In this document: in pieces, positions 26,925 to 35,481 of the stretch
Layout: each line of letters begins with the position of its first letter
Position numbering within the stretch: position 1 is the stretch's first letter
NCBI RefSeq assembly: GCF_002115825.1
Contig: NZ_JFJZ01000011.1
Span: 62,001-126,000, forward strand
Reading direction: 5' to 3'
Length of the DNA: 64,000 bases
Origin: Thalassospira sp. MCCC 1A01428
GTDB taxonomy: Bacteria > Pseudomonadota > Alphaproteobacteria > Rhodospirillales > Thalassospiraceae
Notes under the pieces: generated by a model
The model's input: only the letters and a program-made list of their open reading frames with translations
What the model was told of the DNA's origin: nothing
Database searches by the model: none
Position numbers and translations under genes: made by a program

Positions 26925-27944
26925 ATGACCCATTCAAGCAGCGATACCGCACCCGATTTTACTCGGCGTTTTGTCAATCTGGCAGACGAACGCCTTGGCG
27001 CGGTTGCCATTTTTGCCACCGACGATTTTTTCGCCGACAAACAGCGCATGTTGCAATCAGCACCGGCAATTTTTTATCCTGACAAATACGACGATAACGG
27101 CAAATGGATGGATGGCTGGGAAAGCCGTCGCAAACGGGTAGAAGGCCACGATTATGCCATCGTCCGTCTGGCATCATCTGGCAAGATTTATGGTGTTGAT
27201 ATCGACACCAGCCATTTCACCGGCAATTTCCCGCCAGCCGCCTCGCTTGAGGGCTGTTTTTGCCCGGAAGGTGACCCCGATGAAAATGCACAATGGACCG
27301 AAATTGTCGCCCCGCAGGGCCTAGGGGCCAGCGCGCACCATTATGCGGACGTCACCAGCGAAGCGATTTATACCCATGTCCGCCTGCATATTTACCCCGA
27401 TGGCGGCATTGCCCGGTTGCGCGTTTATGGCCGCCCCAACCGCGACTGGACGGAAATGGCCGCCAAGGGCGAACAGGTTGACCTTGCTGCCATGATCAAT
27501 GGCGGCATCGCTGTTGCGTGGTCCGATGCCCATTATGGCAACCCCAATGTGGTGTTGGCACCGGGACGCGGCATTAATATGGGTGATGGCTGGGAAACCA
27601 GCCGTCGGCGCGAACCGGGAAATGAATGGCTGATTATCGAAATGGGCCACCCCGGCGAAATCGATAAAATCGTGATTGATACCTGCCATTTCAAAGGCAA
27701 CTTTCCCGACCGCGTTTCCATTCAGGGGGCCTATGTGGACGGCGAAAAGGATAAATCGATTATTGCCCGTTCCATGTTCTGGCAAACCATATTACCCGAA
27801 CAAAAAATGCAAGCCGACCGTATTCACGAATTTGGTGGCGCAGCGATCACTGCTCGCGGGCCTGTTTCGCATTTACGCATCAATTCAATACCGGATGGTG
27901 GCATCAGCCGGATCCGTATTTTGGGGAAACCGGCCCGTCCCTGA
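26925..27944 (+). CDS. alc: Allantoicase
   Basis: Hydrolyses allantoate to ureidoglycolate and urea. 339 residues formed by two jelly-roll repeats, each with the family signature: IYGVDIDTSHFTGNFPP (about residue 88) and KIVIDTCHFKGNFPDRVSIQ (about residue 250), plus KRVEGHDYAIVRLA. The C-terminal half repeats SHLRINSIPDGGISRIRILG. Third gene of the plus-strand operon. Confidence 0.94.
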   Translation: MTHSSSDTAPDFTRRFVNLADERLGAVAIFATDDFFADKQRMLQSAPAIFYPDKYDDNGKWMDGWESRRKRVEGHDYAIVRLASSGKIYGVDIDTSHFTGNFPPAASLEGCFCPEGDPDENAQWTEIVAPQGLGASAHHYADVTSEAIYTHVRLHIYPDGGIARLRVYGRPNRDWTEMAAKGEQVDLAAMINGGIAVAWSDAHYGNPNVVLAPGRGINMGDGWETSRRREPGNEWLIIEMGHPGEIDKIVIDTCHFKGNFPDRVSIQGAYVDGEKDKSIIARSMFWQTILPEQKMQADRIHEFGGAAITARGPVSHLRINSIPDGGISRIRILGKPARP

Positions 27945-28122
27945 TTTTCATTAACCGGCCTTCGCAGGAATTTCCATGAAGGCCTGCCTGAACGTGGTCG
28001 CGCCGCGCACCCTGAAAAATTGGCACGGGCTTGCCATGGCCACCGGCCCAGGGTCAGGGGCGTGGCGACCGATTTAGGTTCATGAAATCTGGAACTATAG
28101 ATACGGACAACAGGGGGTAAAA

Positions 28123-28644
28123 ATGAAACTGACTGTCGAACCGCTGACACCGGAATCCTTCACCGAATTTGGCGATGTGATCAGCACGGAAACAGCACGG
28201 GAATCCTTTGGGATCAATCAGGGAACAACCACGCGCTATCACGATATTTCCGGCATCGACACCAGCGAGGAAGGCGGACGGCCGATTATCAGCATTTTTC
28301 GTGGTAACCCGCGCCCCTTGCCGATCCGCATTGCCATGATGGAACGTCATCCATTGGGATCACAGGCATTTGTCCCGATGCAGGGGCAAAAGTTTTTGAT
28401 TGTGGTGGCCCCCGCAAGCGACATGCCCAAAGCAGGCGATTTGCGCGCCTTTGTCACCAATGGCAAACAGGGCGTTACCTATGACAAAGGGGTTTGGCAC
28501 CACCCGCTTCTGGTACTGGAACCCGATAGTGAATTTCTGATTATTGACCGCGCAGGGCCGGGTAATAATCTTAACGAAGTTGAAATGGGCGATATTGACG
28601 GCGTGCCCATCAGCCTGGACTGGTCACAAACCAAAGCCAGCTAA
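28123..28644 (+). CDS. allA: Ureidoglycolate lyase
   Basis: Cleaves ureidoglycolate to glyoxylate and urea, the last step of the route. 173 residues, cupin fold. Motifs: VEPLTPESFTEFGDVIST at the N-terminus, MERHPLGSQAFVPMQGQKFL, and GVWHHPLLVLEPDSEFLIID. It lies 178 bases after the allantoicase gene, with a short hairpin (27957-27984) between, and has its own GGGGG ribosome-binding site, so it may be partly independently expressed. Confidence 0.93.
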   Translation: MKLTVEPLTPESFTEFGDVISTETARESFGINQGTTTRYHDISGIDTSEEGGRPIISIFRGNPRPLPIRIAMMERHPLGSQAFVPMQGQKFLIVVAPASDMPKAGDLRAFVTNGKQGVTYDKGVWHHPLLVLEPDSEFLIIDRAGPGNNLNEVEMGDIDGVPISLDWSQTKAS

Positions 28645-28703
28645 AATGCACATCCCTTAATGCGCCAGCGCCATCCCCGCAAATAAGACAAAAGTTCGCC
28701 CCC

Positions 28704-28752
28704 CGATGCCACAACATGCGAAACCCTGGCGGTAAATAGCATGTTGGCATCG
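28704..28752. repeat. Long hairpin between allA and the TPR lipoprotein gene
   Basis: CGATGCCACAACATGC (28704-28719) pairs with GCATGTTGGCATCG (28739-28752): 14 bp with a 2-base bulge and a 19-base loop. It lies between convergent genes. No T-tract follows on either strand, so it is a possible mRNA 3'-end structure rather than a standard terminator. Confidence 0.5.
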
Positions 28753-28820
28753 CAGGGCTGCCAACGCCCTTTGAGCGGCGGCAAAAGACAGGCATCACTA
28801 TTGATTAACACGCCATCACA

Positions 28821-29591
28821 TCACTGTTGGGCGGCACCAACGCCCATATCCAGGGCCAAAAGCTGCTTTTGAATACGCTGGGACAATACGGGATCGGGAT
28901 TGGCATTTAATGCGCGCTGATAGGCAACACGGGCCATATCGCGTTTGCCCATTGCCACGGCGTTATCGGCAAAATGGGCCAGATGTTCGGCAATCGGCGC
29001 GGCCTTGTTGGCCTTGATCAGGGCTTCCTCGGCGGCGGCATAGTCGCCCTGTTTATACAGGATCAGCCCATATGTATCCTGAATCGACGGATTTTCCGGC
29101 TGTACCTGCATCGCCATTTTAATCAGCCTTTCGGCCTCCATCAGGTTTTCGCCCTTTGTGGCGTAATGATAGGCTAACCAGTTAGCGGCTTCGATGTTTC
29201 CGGCTTTGGCCGCCTGTGCGGCTTCGGCCGTCAGGGTGTCGTTATACGATTTAATCACATCGGCAACGCCTTGCTGGTCCAGCCCATCGATCGATGTCAG
29301 GCCCAACCGCGATACCTTGCAATTGGCACCTCCGCCATTTTGGCACATCGCCAGCGCCTGCTGCCCCGCGCCCACAACCGTGGCATTCGGCCCGGCGGAA
29401 AATGCCTTGCCGCTGTCATCGGTTGCCATTGCCTTGAAATCAACCATCCCCGCATAGGCACTATCAAGGCTGGTTTGCTCGGCCGGGCCGCCCATCATGT
29501 CCTGGGGTTCCCATTTTGGCGCGGTGTCTCCACACGCGGCCAGCCCCAAAAATGCGACGCTAACAATCACATGTCGGAAATTTATCGGCAT
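28821..29591 (-). CDS. TPR-repeat lipoprotein
   Basis: 256 residues. Lipobox LAAC (Cys at residue 20) after a hydrophobic signal peptide, then a low-complexity Gly/Ala linker. From about residue 130 it has tandem TPR helices (ANWLAYHYATKGENLMEAER, DTYGLILYKQGDYAAAEEAL, ARVAYQRALNANPDPVLSQR). Such proteins usually act as periplasmic assembly or scaffolding factors; the partner is unknown. It stands alone between convergent allA and the DUF4153 gene. Confidence 0.8.
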   Translation of the reverse strand: MPINFRHVIVSVAFLGLAACGDTAPKWEPQDMMGGPAEQTSLDSAYAGMVDFKAMATDDSGKAFSAGPNATVVGAGQQALAMCQNGGGANCKVSRLGLTSIDGLDQQGVADVIKSYNDTLTAEAAQAAKAGNIEAANWLAYHYATKGENLMEAERLIKMAMQVQPENPSIQDTYGLILYKQGDYAAAEEALIKANKAAPIAEHLAHFADNAVAMGKRDMARVAYQRALNANPDPVLSQRIQKQLLALDMGVGAAQQ

Positions 29592-29679
29592 GGTGTGCGG
29601 CCTCCCTTAACGATAATCCTGATACCCAACCAATAGGTCAGGCCACTTAACAATCATAGCAAAAACCCGTCGCGTCATG

Positions 29680-31476
29680 TTAACGGCTTTGTTCCCAAAG
29701 TATTCCCCCCACGGATAAGTCGGAATATGCGGGGACCTCCGGTTTGAAATCACCCTGTTTTAACTGGTCTATGATATCGATACTGGCCTTACCGTTTGCC
29801 AGATACAAATCGCGCACCTTTACCCAGTCCTTTTCCTCAGGGCGGTATTTTAACATCGCCGCAACAGGCCTGAGCGAGAAAAACACAGCTTCATCCACCC
29901 CGTCGCCATCCATATCAATAATCAGCAAGGCACATTTGTTTTGTGCTTTGGCGGCCTGCTCAGATAAGCCATCCTCTTTGCAAAACTGACGATCAAATTG
30001 CAAATCCTTATCCATCATTTGCGACAGGGCATCGCGCGAATAAGGTTGATCCTCGGGAAAGACCGGAATTTCATCAACGGCTGAATCCCGCCGCTGTTTT
30101 AAGATTGTGGGCATCAAACGCAATTCGGCCAACTCTGGCACGGTGTCAGGGTAAACCTGCTTTAGGTCCGTAATGGCCTGTTCACCAGGCTTGCCCAGTT
30201 GTTGCGCCATAAAGGCCAGGTCGGACTGGTTTATATCTTCGATGTGCAATAGCCGGTCCTGCTGGTTACGTGCAGCGATACTTACCGGGTCAAGCCACGG
30301 CAGATGGATTAAAAATGCACAGATGGTCGCACCAATGGCGACATGGCCGAACGCCCGTTGCAAGGCAATGATCATGCCATCGCCACGCGTCATGCCTGCA
30401 CGCATAATCCAAAGCGTGGCAACCAGCACGGCAACCACGATCCAGGAACCATAAATGCGTTGGGGGGTCAGCCCGTAATCATCGACACGCACCCATATCG
30501 TCCCAATGCCCAGCAACGCACAAAGAGGGGCCATCCACAGGGTATAGCGAAAAACAAAATCACCCCAACGACCAAACAATGTTGTTTTCGTACCCGACTG
30601 TATCGCCCCGAACAGTAAATAACTTAGCCAAAGCGAGGCCGAAGTTACCACCAGCCAGATACTGGTATCCTGCCCCAAAAGCTGTTCCCAGCCCCCAAGC
30701 GCCCCCAATAATAAAAATAGAAAAACCCCGAATGCCTGAAAGGGATAAAAAAACCGGTACAGGGTGCCCAACACCTGACGGACGGCGCGCAAGAGATATG
30801 GTTTTTCACGGGTTAGCATAATACCGGTGGCAAAGGCCGCCCCCGACAGGACGGAGCCACCCAGCCCGGTTTCAAGAAAATCCATAAAGGCGGTGAAACC
30901 GACAAGATTAAACAGAATTGCCAGCAAATAGGCCATGACCCAAAACACGCCAATCGCCACGACGCCAAAAGAAAGCGATAGCTTGATGTTCCAGATTTGC
31001 GGGCCGATTTGGGAAACCCTGATCAATGGGTACGAGGCATCCACAGATTGACCACTGTCATCATGATCAGGATCGTTCGTAACACCCTGTTCCTGAAACA
31101 GCGAGGCATCACCTGGTTTCACTGGCAATGGCTGCAATGTGCTGCGCCAGATCGCCACAACCAGCGCAACCCAAACAGCCTGGGCGGCAATTAAACCGCC
31201 AACTGTGGTATCCTCAACATGGTCGAACCCGACCAAATGCTGAAAAACGGCAACTTGCCCGGCAGCCAGCCCGGAAACCAGCACCGAAAACAGGATATCG
31301 CCCCACAGTTTGCGAACCCCGATTGCAAACCAGCAGCAATACGCCGCCACAATGATGAAAACCAGCAATGACGGGGCATACAGGCTGTGTTCGTCAAAAT
31401 GGTCAAGCAAATACCACAACGCCCAACCATAAAGCCCGCCGCTTAGCGGGAACAACCACATCAGCCTGTTTACCAT
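29680..31476 (-). CDS. DUF4153-like multi-spanning membrane protein
   Basis: 598 residues. Residues 1-390 have about ten TM segments (GGLYGWALWYLLDHF start; TREKPYLLRAVRQVLGTLYR followed by FFYPFQAFGVFLFLLLGALG). The pattern fits DUF4153-type proteins of unknown function. Residues ~400-598 are soluble and include LLIIDMDGDGVDEAVFF, an EF-hand-like calcium loop. The C-terminus is probably periplasmic (inference). SD GGAAAG precedes the ATG. No operon partner. Confidence 0.65.
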   Translation of the reverse strand: MVNRLMWLFPLSGGLYGWALWYLLDHFDEHSLYAPSLLVFIIVAAYCCWFAIGVRKLWGDILFSVLVSGLAAGQVAVFQHLVGFDHVEDTTVGGLIAAQAVWVALVVAIWRSTLQPLPVKPGDASLFQEQGVTNDPDHDDSGQSVDASYPLIRVSQIGPQIWNIKLSLSFGVVAIGVFWVMAYLLAILFNLVGFTAFMDFLETGLGGSVLSGAAFATGIMLTREKPYLLRAVRQVLGTLYRFFYPFQAFGVFLFLLLGALGGWEQLLGQDTSIWLVVTSASLWLSYLLFGAIQSGTKTTLFGRWGDFVFRYTLWMAPLCALLGIGTIWVRVDDYGLTPQRIYGSWIVVAVLVATLWIMRAGMTRGDGMIIALQRAFGHVAIGATICAFLIHLPWLDPVSIAARNQQDRLLHIEDINQSDLAFMAQQLGKPGEQAITDLKQVYPDTVPELAELRLMPTILKQRRDSAVDEIPVFPEDQPYSRDALSQMMDKDLQFDRQFCKEDGLSEQAAKAQNKCALLIIDMDGDGVDEAVFFSLRPVAAMLKYRPEEKDWVKVRDLYLANGKASIDIIDQLKQGDFKPEVPAYSDLSVGGILWEQSR

Positions 31477-31760
31477 CTATATCTTTCCATGTCGTATTGC
31501 GCAGGGCCTCTGCGCATGAGGTGGCCACAAACAACCCGCCACCGGCCCCGGAAGACTAAAAATCAAAACTGCGACCACATCAGGGCAGAACGGTTGGAAA
31601 AATGCGACGAAAACATCACCACAAAATCATCTAACCCGCTTGAAGGTGGTGTTTTTTTATGCGGCGCGCCATTTCATTCAATACCAAACCTGGCGGATAT
31701 CATTAAATTTTAGCAACAAAAATGACAACTTAAAATTTTATGATGGTAAAATAAAACAAC

Positions 31761-31783
31761 TATAATACGATGAAATTCGTATT
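31761..31783 (+). promoter_or_regulatory. Strong -10 box overlapped by a palindrome, upstream of the MACPF-lectin gene
   Basis: A perfect TATAAT (31761-31766) lies in a very A+T-rich tract 34 bases before the start codon; the -35 region 17 bases upstream is a poor TTATGA. A perfect 7-bp-arm palindrome AATACGA-TGAAAT-TCGTATT (31764-31783) overlaps the -10 box and the expected transcription start, the classic position for a repressor. The rest of the 31477-31760 spacer shows no other feature. Confidence 0.6.
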
Positions 31784-31799
31784 AATCCAAGAGGCTTGA

Positions 31800-33305
31800 A
31801 TGGCCAGTAATAATCCGTCTACGATTTTTCAGGGTTACAGTACCGTTTCGGGCAGGACCTATTTGCAGGCGGTAACCGGTGACACCACCAAATCGGGCGC
31901 GCGATCGTCTGTTGATGTTCTTGTCACCAGCAGCGCTGAAAAAGTTGCCACCAGCATGGAAATTCAGGCATCCCTGACTGCAAGCTACGGCCCGGTCGCA
32001 TCGGGTTCGACAAAGGTGGATTATTACCACAGCCTGGAAATAACCACCTACAGCATCGTAATCATGGTTTCGGCATCAAAAACACTTAGTTCCGAAAGCA
32101 TTATATCCAATTTGCGAATGCTTGACGGTGTTGCGACACCAACCAACAATGCCGAAGCTACGCAATTTTTCAAATCCTACGGCGACTGCTTTTTACAAAG
32201 CGTCAATACGGGCGGTGAATATTATGGCACTTATGTTTTTTACTGCCAGTCCCGCGAAGAACAGGAATCACTTAATACCGAATTATCGGCATCAGGCATT
32301 TATAACGGGGTAAGTGCCAGTGCCAGCCTGCAAACATCGCTAGACAGTTTCACCAAATCAACCACGGTCAGTTACAGCTTCAAACAGGTTCTAACCGGAA
32401 TCAGCAACCCGTCTCTGCCAACCCAGGACGATTTTGTCGCCTATGCCCTGGCCTTTCCGTCACTGACACTCGACGCACCGGTCATTAACAGCTTCGACGT
32501 CTGGAGCTATACCAAGGTTATCAATCAGGCATTTGACGCCATTGAGCGCAATCGACTGTATTTTACCGGCGACGAATTCACCGTTGGCCTGACAGCAAGC
32601 GCAACCAAGCTGTCTGATTTGCAAGATCAAACAGACCGGATCATTGATACCTACGAATTCTATCGTGGTAGCGATTTTGACTGGCAGGAGTTTGACCCAA
32701 AACTGGCCAGTGTCGATGTGGAAACCGGCGATGACCTTGACAAAATCTCTGCCCAAATGGAAGCCTACCTGACAGATCCAGTCACCCCCTATGAAAAACC
32801 GAGCCTTCCGGCACTTGATCATGGGACCCCGCAACTGGTGACCTATTATTCCTATAGCACGATGGAAGGCGGCGGTGGCGGCAGCCCGTTTGATGATGTC
32901 GACACGATTAACGGCATCAGCAATCACACCCATATAACGGCCATTGAATTGCGCGCCGGGGCACGGGTTGATGCCCTGAAAGTCACCTATAACAACGGTT
33001 CCGGGCAAAAATGGCAAACCGTCCATGGCGGCGGTGGCGGTAGCGCGGTTGGTCCGCTGGAACTTTCCGAATCTGTCCCGGTCACTGCTATTTCCGGTCG
33101 TGCGGGCTCTAAAATAGACCATCTCAGCTTTACAGCTGCCAATGGCACCACCCTCGATGGCGGTGGCGGCGGCGGTGGCGTTTTCAACTTCACCTTTCCC
33201 GATGGCATGTTTCTGGTTGGTTTTACCGGCAGGTCTGGATCGGAACTTGATGCGTTTGGCGCCGTATTTGGCGGCTTCAAACAGACGAAATGGTCTAACA
33301 GCTAG
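31800..33305 (+). CDS. Probable MACPF pore-forming protein with C-terminal jacalin-like lectin domain
   Basis: 501 residues, no signal peptide and no TM helix. Residues ~120-200 carry the MACPF-like core: FKSYGDCFLQSVNTGGEYYG matches the usual Y-G-T-H...G-G signature loosely (GTH is GDC), followed by SASLQTSLDSFTKSTTVSY of the pore-forming sheet. Residues ~355-490 are a beta-prism (jacalin-like) lectin: three Gly-rich loops (357-361, 410-414, 454-460), ITAIELRAGARVDALKVTY, and VGFTGRSGSELDAFGAVFGG. The same order, MACPF then beta-prism, is known from Photorhabdus Plu-MACPF. A toxin or defence role is inferred. It stands alone with its own promoter. Confidence 0.65.
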   Translation: MASNNPSTIFQGYSTVSGRTYLQAVTGDTTKSGARSSVDVLVTSSAEKVATSMEIQASLTASYGPVASGSTKVDYYHSLEITTYSIVIMVSASKTLSSESIISNLRMLDGVATPTNNAEATQFFKSYGDCFLQSVNTGGEYYGTYVFYCQSREEQESLNTELSASGIYNGVSASASLQTSLDSFTKSTTVSYSFKQVLTGISNPSLPTQDDFVAYALAFPSLTLDAPVINSFDVWSYTKVINQAFDAIERNRLYFTGDEFTVGLTASATKLSDLQDQTDRIIDTYEFYRGSDFDWQEFDPKLASVDVETGDDLDKISAQMEAYLTDPVTPYEKPSLPALDHGTPQLVTYYSYSTMEGGGGGSPFDDVDTINGISNHTHITAIELRAGARVDALKVTYNNGSGQKWQTVHGGGGGSAVGPLELSESVPVTAISGRAGSKIDHLSFTAANGTTLDGGGGGGGVFNFTFPDGMFLVGFTGRSGSELDAFGAVFGGFKQTKWSNS

Positions 33306-33392
33306 TTTATGCCTGCCATTATGGCATAGGCGAAACAATGTCATGGAAAACACAGGCCGCAGGCATTTCTGCCATACGCCAACAATGCACCA

Positions 33393-33420
33393 CCCGGCCC
33401 CATCATCAGATGGGGCCGGG
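33393..33420 (+). terminator. Terminator of the MACPF-lectin gene
   Basis: CCCGGCCCCAT and ATGGGGCCGGG form a perfect 11-bp stem with a 6-base loop, followed by CACATTTTCGG. It lies 90 bases after the stop codon, before the convergent hxlR gene. Confidence 0.7.
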
Positions 33421-33466
33421 CACATTTTCGGGCCATCTATATCCATTTGATATCAGAGATGCCGCC

Positions 33467-33865
33467 TTAGCTGTCTTGTGCGTTCAAATCAAATTGCTGA
33501 CGTGCGTGCTGAATTTCAAATTTATGGGCAATTGCCCAATCGGCAAGCGCCATAACCGGTTGCCATAATGATTGCCCCAGCGGGGTCAGGCTGTAATCAA
33601 CCCGTGGGGACTTACCCGGCGTCACATGACGTGTAACCAGGCCATCACGTTCCAGATTGCGCAGGGTTAATGTCAGCATTCGTTTTGAAATGCCGCCAAT
33701 ACGGCGATGCAGGTCACTAAAGCGCACCGGGCCATCACCCAGCAACCGAACGACAAGGACGCTCCATTTATCGCCAACCCGCGATAACACACCGCTTACC
33801 CCGCGACAGGTATCTGGCAAATGATCGTCTGCGGGGTCGGTCGGGATGAAGGAAGCTGGTAACAT
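33467..33865 (-). CDS. HxlR-family winged-helix regulator
   Basis: 132 residues. HxlR hallmarks: GDKWSVLVVRLLGDGPVRFS, then LHRRIGGISKRMLTLTLRNL and the wing VDYSLTPLGQSLWQPV. These regulators often sense reactive carbonyl, quinone or redox compounds. It is divergent from an FMN reductase gene 131 bases away, the usual HxlR target arrangement. An imperfect dyad AGGT...ACCT (33909-33927) in the spacer is a possible operator. Confidence 0.9.
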   Translation of the reverse strand: MLPASFIPTDPADDHLPDTCRGVSGVLSRVGDKWSVLVVRLLGDGPVRFSDLHRRIGGISKRMLTLTLRNLERDGLVTRHVTPGKSPRVDYSLTPLGQSLWQPVMALADWAIAHKFEIQHARQQFDLNAQDS

Positions 33866-33996
33866 AGGTGTGCCTTATTGAGGAAAAGCCATTTGCCGAT
33901 ATATATGTAGGTTACAAATAATTACCTGACTTCAACCTGCCATCACAGCCAAAATTTGGCGATCTCGGATGGCAGCGGCTTAAACAAGGAGAAACC

Positions 33997-34548
33997 ATGG
34001 CGTCGATCAAACTGGCTGTCATCGTTGGCAGTAACCGCAAAGATTCAATCAACCGAAAACTGGCAAATGCACTGGTGAAACTTGCGGGCGACCGCGTTGA
34101 GGCATCGCTGGTACAGATTGATGATTTGCCAATGTATAACATGGACCTGGAAGGCAACCGCCCCGACGCGGTGAACCGGTTTACCGCCGAAGTCGCCGCC
34201 TGCGATGCGGTATTACTGGTTACGCCTGAACATAACCGGTCAATCCCCGCTGTTTTGAAAAACGCCATCGACTGGGGCTCCAAACCGATGGATAAAAACG
34301 TATGGCGTGGCAAGGCAACAGCCATTACCGGCACGTCACCCGGTGCCATCGGCACTGCCGTCGGCCAGCAGCATTTACGCCAGATCATGGGTATTCTGGG
34401 CGGGCTGGTAATGGGCGGCGAAGCGTACATTGCGTTTAAACCCGACCTGATCGCAGAAGATGGCAGCATCGCCATTGAGGACACCAGGGCCTTCCTGCAA
34501 ACCTATATCGATAATTTCGTAAACGTTGCGCAAAAACTCTCGGCTTAA
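33997..34548 (+). CDS. NADPH-dependent FMN reductase / quinone reductase
   Basis: 183-residue flavodoxin-fold oxidoreductase. The FMN phosphate loop is IVGSNRKDSINRKLA, followed by DDLPMYNMDLE and the flavin-contacting TPEHNRSIPAVLKNAIDW, typical of the ChrR/YieF-like group. It probably reduces quinones, flavins or metals as a detoxifying enzyme. The ATG follows AAGGAGAAACC. Divergent HxlR probably controls it. Confidence 0.9.
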   Translation: MASIKLAVIVGSNRKDSINRKLANALVKLAGDRVEASLVQIDDLPMYNMDLEGNRPDAVNRFTAEVAACDAVLLVTPEHNRSIPAVLKNAIDWGSKPMDKNVWRGKATAITGTSPGAIGTAVGQQHLRQIMGILGGLVMGGEAYIAFKPDLIAEDGSIAIEDTRAFLQTYIDNFVNVAQKLSA

Positions 34549-34597
34549 TTGCCTTTTACAAACGACATCGGGCAAACCAACATTTGCCACGAAAAAC

Positions 34598-34632
34598 ACA
34601 AATGCCGCCGGAAAAAATCCGGCGGCATTTGT
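34598..34632. terminator. Bidirectional terminator between FMN reductase and sdhB
   Basis: ACAAATGCCGCCGGA and TCCGGCGGCATTTGT form a perfect 15-bp stem with a 5-base loop. T-rich tracts follow in both directions (TTTA on plus, TTTTTCG on minus), fitting two convergent genes. Confidence 0.9.
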
Positions 34633-34673
34633 TTTACGCAAAATGAATTGCGATATCTTCTGATCTACCGTGA

Positions 34674-35456
34674 TTAAGCGCCGCGTTCCGCAATCATTTT
34701 TTTGATTTCGGTAATCGCCAGTGCCGGGTTCAACCCCTTCGGGCAGGTATTGGTGCAGTTCATGATCGTGTGGCAACGATACAGACGGAACGGGTCTTCA
34801 AGCATATCAAGACGTTCGCCAGTATATTCATCCCGCGAGTCAGCCAGCCAGCGATAGGCCTGCAACAGAACAGCCGGGCCAAGGTAACGATCAGAGTTCC
34901 ACCAGTAAGACGGACATGCGGTAGAGCAGGAAAAGCACAGAATGCATTCCCACAAACCGTCAAGTTTGGCACGTTCTTCACGAGACTGCAGACGTTCCCC
35001 GTCCGGCGGGGTCGGGCTGTCGGCCTTCAGCCACGGCTCGATCGAGGCGAGCTGGGCATAAGGCTGTGACAGGTCGGGCACCAGATCCTTGACCACCGGC
35101 ATATGCGGCAACGGATAGATTTTAACATCACCGCTAATGTCTTCGATCGGTTTCAGACAGGCCAGCGTGTTACGGCCGTCAATATTCATCGCACAGGAAC
35201 CGCAAATACCTTCACGGCAGGAGCGACGGAAAGTCAGGGTCGCGTCGATTTCGTTCTTGATCTTGATCAGCGCGTCCAGAACCATCGGGCCGCAGGCATC
35301 AAGGTCAAGTTCGTAGGTATCGGTGCGCGGGTTATCGCCGGAATCCGGATCATAACGATAGATCTTGAATTTCCGGGTATTCTTCGCATTCGCCGGTGCA
35401 GAAAACGATTTACCGTCCTGCACGACCGAATTGGCGGGAAGCTTGAATTCAGCCAT
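34674..35456 (-). CDS. sdhB: Succinate dehydrogenase iron-sulfur subunit
   Basis: Complex II subunit carrying electrons from FAD to quinone. 260 residues. All three cluster motifs are present: [15 protein letters not shown] and a distal Cys for 2Fe-2[14 protein letters not shown] for 4Fe-4S, and [17 protein letters not shown] for 3Fe-4S. Last gene of sdhCDAB, 25 bases after sdhA, followed by a strong terminator. Confidence 0.97.
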   Translation of the reverse strand: MAEFKLPANSVVQDGKSFSAPANAKNTRKFKIYRYDPDSGDNPRTDTYELDLDACGPMVLDALIKIKNEIDATLTFRRSCREGICGSCAMNIDGRNTLACLKPIEDISGDVKIYPLPHMPVVKDLVPDLSQPYAQLASIEPWLKADSPTPPDGERLQSREERAKLDGLWECILCFSCSTACPSYWWNSDRYLGPAVLLQAYRWLADSRDEYTGERLDMLEDPFRLYRCHTIMNCTNTCPKGLNPALAITEIKKMIAERGA

Positions 35457-35481
35457 CTCTCAAATCCTCTCTGTCCGCGCC

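Noticed and set aside
28020-28035. Sigma-54-like sequence TTGGCACGGGCTTGCC before allA
   Set aside because: The GG-to-GC spacing is one base too short (GC falls at -13 rather than -12), which sigma-54 does not tolerate.
32460-33446. 328-residue open frame antisense to the MACPF-lectin gene
   Set aside because: Composition is that of a reverse-complement shadow; the plus-strand gene has clear domains, a ribosome-binding site and a promoter.
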